Below are positions 58,903 to 64,000 of a stretch of DNA of 64,000 nt, in pieces; positions within the stretch are counted from its first letter, which is position 1; each line of letters opens with the position of its first letter. The notes beneath the pieces are model-generated. The model did not search any database. It was not told where the DNA came from and saw nothing but the letters and a program-made list of their open reading frames with translations. Position numbers and translations under genes: made by a program. Source of the stretch: Solenopsis invicta (Eukaryota > Arthropoda > Insecta > Hymenoptera > Formicidae); assembly GCF_016802725.1 (NCBI RefSeq), contig NC_052666.1, forward strand, positions 811,001 to 875,000, read 5' to 3'.

Positions 58903-60420
58903 ATGCCCCTTCATAAGAAATTTTCGTGTCAGTTTCCTAATTGCAATAATGGGTACTACTGGCGCAAAAATAATGTGGAAAGAGTACAAAATAAACATTT
59001 TTATAGATTTCCCACTAACTCAGCCGTAAATATAAAATGGAAAAAGATTTGTGGCATCAAGCTAACTGAAAATTGCCAAAATAAATATGTTTGTGAGGAT
59101 CATTTTCAAAAAAAGATTTCATAAATTTTACAAAACACGCATTGAATCCTTTTGTAGTTCCTTCACGATTACAAAGTGAAGGAACTAATTTACTTTCGGA
59201 TGTTTCAATATCTTACCAAAATAAAACTGTTAATTATAGTGAACAATTAAACTCAACAAATTTAATTACTGCCTCCAATGATTTAAACATTATCAGCAGT
59301 AGCTTGACTAACAATACATCTACTGTTAGTCAAGGTACTGTTGATAATATTTGAAGTAGAATTGATAGCAACATTGTCTCTGAAGATGTTTCTTCTAACT
59401 TAAATACAGAACAAAATTTAAATACTATACTTACACTGAAAGCGTTAACGACGACAGTTTGAATAATCATTTGTACCCTCATGAACAAGACTGTATCTGT
59501 GAAGATGCAAATTGTCAACGCGACGATAATAGTGATGATAATGATATAGTAATTACTGATAATTTGACTGAATGTAATGAGATTTTGTTAAAGAAACAAA
59601 GAGAAACTGGTTTCTTAACAGAAGCAGGAGTATCTTTGAAAGCAATGACACAAACTAAATGTAGAATGTACAAAATACATCGTAGAACGATCAACAAATT
59701 ATCGAAAATTAAAAAGTCACTTTGTAATCAAAAAGATACTATAAAGAAATGGAAAAGCTGAACAAAGACAACGTTTTCCAATGTCTGGAAAATCAGTTGA
59801 ATACTGTGACTCAAAATTTTATAGATTCGCAGTTGCGAAATATAGACCGCGCTGCAACAGGAAAAAAAATGGACTAACGAAGATAAAGTTTTTGCGTTAT
59901 GTATTTATAAGCGAAGTCCGCGTACTTATAAGTATATATTCAACTTCTTCCAGTTGCCGTCACCTCGGACTTTAAAAACAGTACTTTCAAAAGTTCCTTT
60001 TAATACAAGCATAAACAAACAATTGCTGCAACAACTTAAAAGTAAAATCAATGACGTGAACGTACTTGACCGATATTGTGCTTTAGTTTTTGATGAAATA
60101 TTGTTAGGTAAAGGTTGCCATTACTTTCCTCATAAACAAATTATTATCGGTTTTCAAGATTTAGGGGAATTAGGACGATGTAATAAATCAGTAAATCATG
60201 TATTGGTATTAATGATAAGAGGATTGAGAAAATCTTAGAAGCAAGTAGTCGCTTATTATTTTACTGTCGGTACAATTTCTATTTTTGATCTGAAGTCAAT
60301 AATAAAAAATACTATCTTACAACTTTAAGAAATTGGCGTGATAGTGAAAGCAACTATTTGTGACCAGTTCTAGTCAGAAAAAAGCAATTTCGGAATTGTG
60401 TGCTGAAAATACTGTTGGTC
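58903..60420 (+). pseudogene. P-element-like transposase with THAP domain, decayed
   Basis: P-type transposases bind DNA through an N-terminal THAP (C2CH) zinc finger and cut through an RNase-H-like domain. ORF 58903-59121 has the THAP pattern: an early Cys pair (SCQFPNC), FYRFP, KWKKICG, and CEDHF as the closing Cys/His. A 1-bp loss near 59115 shifts the frame into NPFVVPSRL. A Lys-rich helical stretch follows near 59650-59755. From about 59954 the text reads LPSPRTLKTVLSKVPFN, then CALVFDEILLGKG, with the likely first catalytic Asp, and NHVLVLMIRGLRKS, matching the P-type core. At least four frame breaks or stops occur (59354, 59460, 59760, 60236). Homology ends near 60420; terminal repeats were not found. 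Confidence 0.8.
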
Positions 60421-60424
60421 CAGG

Positions 60425-60560
60425 TCCATACATGACACCCTTCTCGATCTCGTACTCCATCATTTCGCTAGCCTGTTCTGTTTTTTTTAAAGATGATGCT
60501 GCTTTTGCATAGTCTGTAATGCTATTCTCCGACGCCATAATACGCTTAGCATCCGTGTTT
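60425..60560 (-). other. Short coding-like fragment, minus strand
   Basis: Read on the minus strand an open stretch of about 45 codons (MASENSITDYAKAASSLKKT, then EQASEMMEYEIEKG) starts near 60537 and abuts the end of the P-like homology. No family named. Confidence 0.25.
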
Positions 60561-60639
60561 TGCGCGTAGTTACTAGATCGTTAGTGAATCGGTTGAAATA
60601 ACTGAAATTTTAAGTATCGATATTATGCATAATCGATAA

Positions 60640-60850
60640 AAAAGTTGCACCATCTAAAAAAATTCCAACAACTATAATAGTTCCAAAAATTAAGAAAATA
60701 CAAAATACTGTAAAATAAATTAGAAATAAAATACCTTCGTATTAATTTTATATCTCCATTGATATATCAATTTTTTTCACATTGAGACTATGTATTGAAT
60801 AATATTAAAATAGTAACATACATTGCATTTTCGAGGATGAACAAATACAA
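60640..60850 (-). repeat. Dispersed repeat, inverted partner of 48345-48565
   Basis: See the partner's shared phrases; the orientation is opposite and the flanks differ. Confidence 0.75.
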
Positions 60851-62395
60851 CATATCCAATATTCTAATTATTATTAATTTATTCCAGTAGATCTAGTACA
60901 TACACAAACGATTCTTTTTTTTTTTTTTTAATAATGTTCCATTCACTCCATCCGCTTTTCCTCAAATCGTCCTTTGAATTTCATAGCTAAATTCTAAACG
61001 GATCTTAGAAACTTAAATATGCCAAAAGCAGTGATTTGGCGAGTTTGTTAACGAAAAATTAAAATGGTTCTGATCTCTGAAACTGGGTAGAAAAGACTGA
61101 ACAATACGCGTATGCTTACTTAAGATCGTCGATATCTTGCGATTGCATTAGTCCACTCTACGGTAATGCATGGGGCACGAATGGTGTCTCACAATTTACA
61201 GGTCTAATATACGTGAATTGTAATCACCGAATGATTTCTTTTTATAAATATGATGATCATATGTACAGAGATATATTAACGCGATGTCGTACGTGCGTGC
61301 ACAGAGTAGACAGCTGTCTATATCCATTTTTGAATGTCAAAATGCATTTTGTCTATTATTTATCCTAATACAATGATAAAAGAAGATTCGCTTTCTAACT
61401 AGAAAACTAATAAAATGACATTCCTTTTTAAGTAATAATAAATGCACTCATAAACAAAAAGAAATTTAAAAAAATCTATCTTAGGCGACCCTCATTTTTC
61501 CTTTCTTGTCAAAAGCTCATACAAGATATTTCAACAGATATTCTAACGATTAAATGAAAAATAACAGATAAGTATACGAAAAAATCCTTGTCCTGGAACT
61601 CTACAACCCATGCATTACGATAAGTGCATTATGCAGTAAGAGTTTCTTAGCTACATTGTCCGAATGTCAGTCTTGACGCATAAAGTGATTGCCGTTGTTC
61701 ACCATAGTGAACATACAATTCGAAATGAACCGCAGGCCTTAAAGTATCGTGGATATTCTAAAAGTTTACCGCTTGCGCGTAACCTATTGTCGCAAATTTC
61801 GTGAATAAATTACAAGTAATAGATTGTAAAGTAGAGCACCTTAAAAGTGATGATGTATGGAGAAACTCGACATTATAAACTAAAAGGTCTTAAATAGACT
61901 TAAGTAAATAATGTACTCATTTTACTACGTGCAATACATTAAGAGATAAAAGGATGTAAATCAAATCCTTAAAAAAAACTTACGAAAATAATCTATGCCG
62001 TTACTTATAAAGAACGCATATATAAATACAGAGAATGTAAAATCTTGAACCTAGATGCCGAATATACACGTAATAAATACAGAAGTAATGCAACTCGATT
62101 TGTAAAATATTACGTTTTCACCTGGAAATCTCTTCTTATCCTTTTTCTAGAAAAATTCAGCTAAAAACTGCAATTTACGAAAAATAATGTTACAGCGCAA
62201 ACGATTCTCGCGAGACAGTTCAATTTGCGCTATTTTGAGTTCTTGTTTGAGCCACTGTGTTCCAACTTATATTCATGCTGTAAAAAAAATAATATCTTGT
62301 TACATTTCAAAACTTAATAAAATAATTAACAATATTATTAGACTGCGACAATTACTCCCCCCCCTCTCTCTCTCTCTCTCACACACATTATTTTC
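60851..62395 (-). other. Downstream region of Mi-2, no coding sequence
   Basis: Lies 3' of the Mi-2 stop codon and probably contains its 3' untranslated region. A CT/CA microsatellite is at 62362-62388. I could not place a poly(A) signal with confidence. Confidence 0.35.
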
Positions 62396-63937
62396 TCACG
62401 AACCTGTAAAACCTTGCGGTGGTTGCCCCGGAACTGAGTATTGTGGTCTAAAATTCCCGAAATTAACAGCACCCGCGAATGAAGCCGGCAATTGTCCTCC
62501 AGAGAAACCAGCCGGAAATTGTTGAGCTAGTAATGCAGCCTGTCCAGTCTGCGAACTAGTACCACCGGGCGCAGTAGCCGCCAGACGACTCAATATCGAC
62601 CTTTCTGACATCTGAAGTCTCTGAGCGACTGGTGGGATACGGGCCAAAGTTGCTGGCAAACGACTCACGTCTGATTTCATATCAGACAACAACTCTTCCA
62701 ATTGATTTAACACCTATAGAAAAGAACACAAACACATTTAGATTATCATTGCATCGGGGAAATTTATTTTATTATTATTATTAATAATAATAAATTAATA
62801 TTATTATTAATATAATAATGTTTGGATTTAGTTGAACCGACCTTATGTAATACAGCATTCGCCGGTTTATTACCGGCGAGACTCTCTTTACTAAGATGTT
62901 GATGGGATTCAGCAAGACATTCAACCTCGGCAAATCGTGCATTAAGACTCATAGCAGGATGATTAGGATCCTGCGTGAGATTCAAGTAGGCAGCTCGCCT
63001 TAATTGTTCTTCGATTACCAAAGCTTGTTCTAAAAGTTTAAAACGCCTGGCCAAGAACTTGTTCTTTATCTCCAAAAAGTTGCCTTTCCCCATATCCATC
63101 TTAAATGGTTCGTTGATAATCGCAAACCTGTAATAAACATGATAATTTAGTATAAATAAAAATAAGAGAATTTTTAAGTAATAATAATTAATGACCACTT
63201 CATGATCTTGAAACTAGAATTTTCATTTAGCAATTTACAGGAATACGCATCTTGTATTTGCTGTAACTCTAAGATATTAAGCACTCCAAGGTAACCAACT
63301 ATTATCAAGGACTATCTATAAAGGAAAGTTTTTATTACCGAATATCATTTTGAATGTCCTGCCAGCGTCCATAACCATGCGTGACAATACCAGCCAAGAG
63401 CCAATAATCGTGTCGGCGATGCCAGATATCATATTCGCGCCCCGGCACTGCAGCCTTTTCTTCATTCAGCCAAAGCGTGTGTAATTCTGTGAAACCACCG
63501 TCGGCTATGTTAAACATGAATTTACGCTTAGGCTTAATTACTTCTTCAGAGTCTTTGACATCTTTTTCTTTGTTATCTTTCTCCTAGAAAAGAAAGCAGT
63601 GTAAGTTGAATTGACAAGACACAAACTCTTTTACAATTTCGCACGTGTATGTACGTACTTCTCGCTTTTCAACTTCTTCTTCGTCATCTTTCACAATAAC
63701 AACATCTTCTTCTGGTTCGGATTTCTTTATCTCACTATTCTCCGCTTTTTCGTCATGTTTTGCTACAACTTTCTCGTCTTTTACATCGGATTTGTCCTTT
63801 TCCTTTTCTGCGATCTCCATTTCAGTATCTTTCTCTTCTTTTTTAGATTCCTCCTTTTCCTTGTCTTTCTCAGAACTCGCTTCCTCTTCCTCTTTAGAAC
63901 TCTTCACGTCTTCCTTTGAGTCTTTCGCATCACCACT
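62396..63937 (-). CDS. Mi-2: Mi-2 / CHD4 chromatin remodeller, last four exons (3' end of gene)
   Basis: Mi-2 is the ATPase of the NuRD nucleosome remodelling and deacetylase complex in the nucleus. Exons on the minus strand: 63937-63659 (starts after an AG acceptor), 63583-63339, 63127-62842 and 62713-62396 (stop TGA at 62398-62396); donors GTACGT, GTAATA and GTCGGT. Frames join without loss (the Arg codon is split CG/G between the second and third exons). The first exon is Glu/Lys-rich and low complexity. The next two hold the CHD C-terminal domain with FMFNIADGGFTELHTLW, HRRHDYWLLAGIVTHGYGRW and NEPFKMDMGKGNFLEIKNKF. The last begins VLNQLEELLSDMKSDVSRLP and ends in a Gly/Gln/Pro-rich tail. 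Chromo, PHD and helicase domains must lie beyond the right edge. The sequence is nearly identical to known CHD4/Mi-2 over these blocks, so this is a conserved, probably essential gene. Confidence 0.95.
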
Positions 63938-64000
63938 CTAAAAAAAAAAAACCCACAATAATAATTACCTGTTGATATATTTATAAGAAGTACAACTTTG

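Noticed and set aside
63611..63941. Plus-strand Phe/Ser-rich ORFs
   Set aside because: Antisense of the Glu/Lys-rich Mi-2 exon.

Overview
The window is eukaryotic, AT-rich and dominated by repeats. It has introns with GT/AG borders, a spliced insect-type Mi-2 (CHD4) gene, and hAT, P-like and non-LTR transposon remnants. Together with divergent, amplified farnesyl-diphosphate-synthase (FPPS) genes this suggests an insect, most likely a hymenopteran such as an ant. The species call is inference. No bacterial genes, CRISPR arrays, rRNA or tRNA genes were recognised.

Layout. 1-2400: AT-rich DNA with a roughly 295-bp diverged tandem repeat. 2512-4431: an FPPS pseudogene with all seven exons recognisable (psi1). 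5990-6770: an unexplained GC-rich island and a foldback. 7870-9980, minus strand: a chimeric pseudogene tract with NAA25 and METAP1D pieces. 10117-14010: foldback elements, copy A of a 1.1-kb dispersed repeat, a GAATAA-type minisatellite and a TIR element inserted in it. 16256-18155: an inverted copy of the FPPS 3' flank, then exons 1-2 of a second FPPS pseudogene.

18157-40195 is the centrepiece: about 5.6 direct tandem copies of a 3,937-bp unit (called U1-U6 here). Each full unit holds (i) E1, a repeat element with a TATA-type core promoter and a decayed ORF; (ii) FPPS exons 3-7, broken by the same stops and lost splice sites in every unit; (iii) E2, a second copy of the same promoter element, cut just past its TATA box and joined to an FPPS exon 1 remnant. 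Exon 2 is absent from the units. At 40890-42100 lies a less decayed relative of E1 with an open 224-codon ORF of unknown function.

42490-53370: MITEs, a non-LTR retrotransposon 3' end, duplicated repeats B and C, a probable solo LTR, tandem repeats and a head-to-head pair of 235-bp TIR elements forming a near-perfect 0.5-kb hairpin. 53578-57240: a full-length hAT transposon with an 8-bp target duplication and an inactivated transposase. 58903-60420: a decayed P-element-like THAP transposase. 62396-63937, minus strand: the last four exons of Mi-2, the only clearly intact host gene seen; it runs off the right edge.

The most unusual feature is the FPPS/E-element array: a composite of gene fragments and promoter-bearing repeats amplified and homogenised as one unit.
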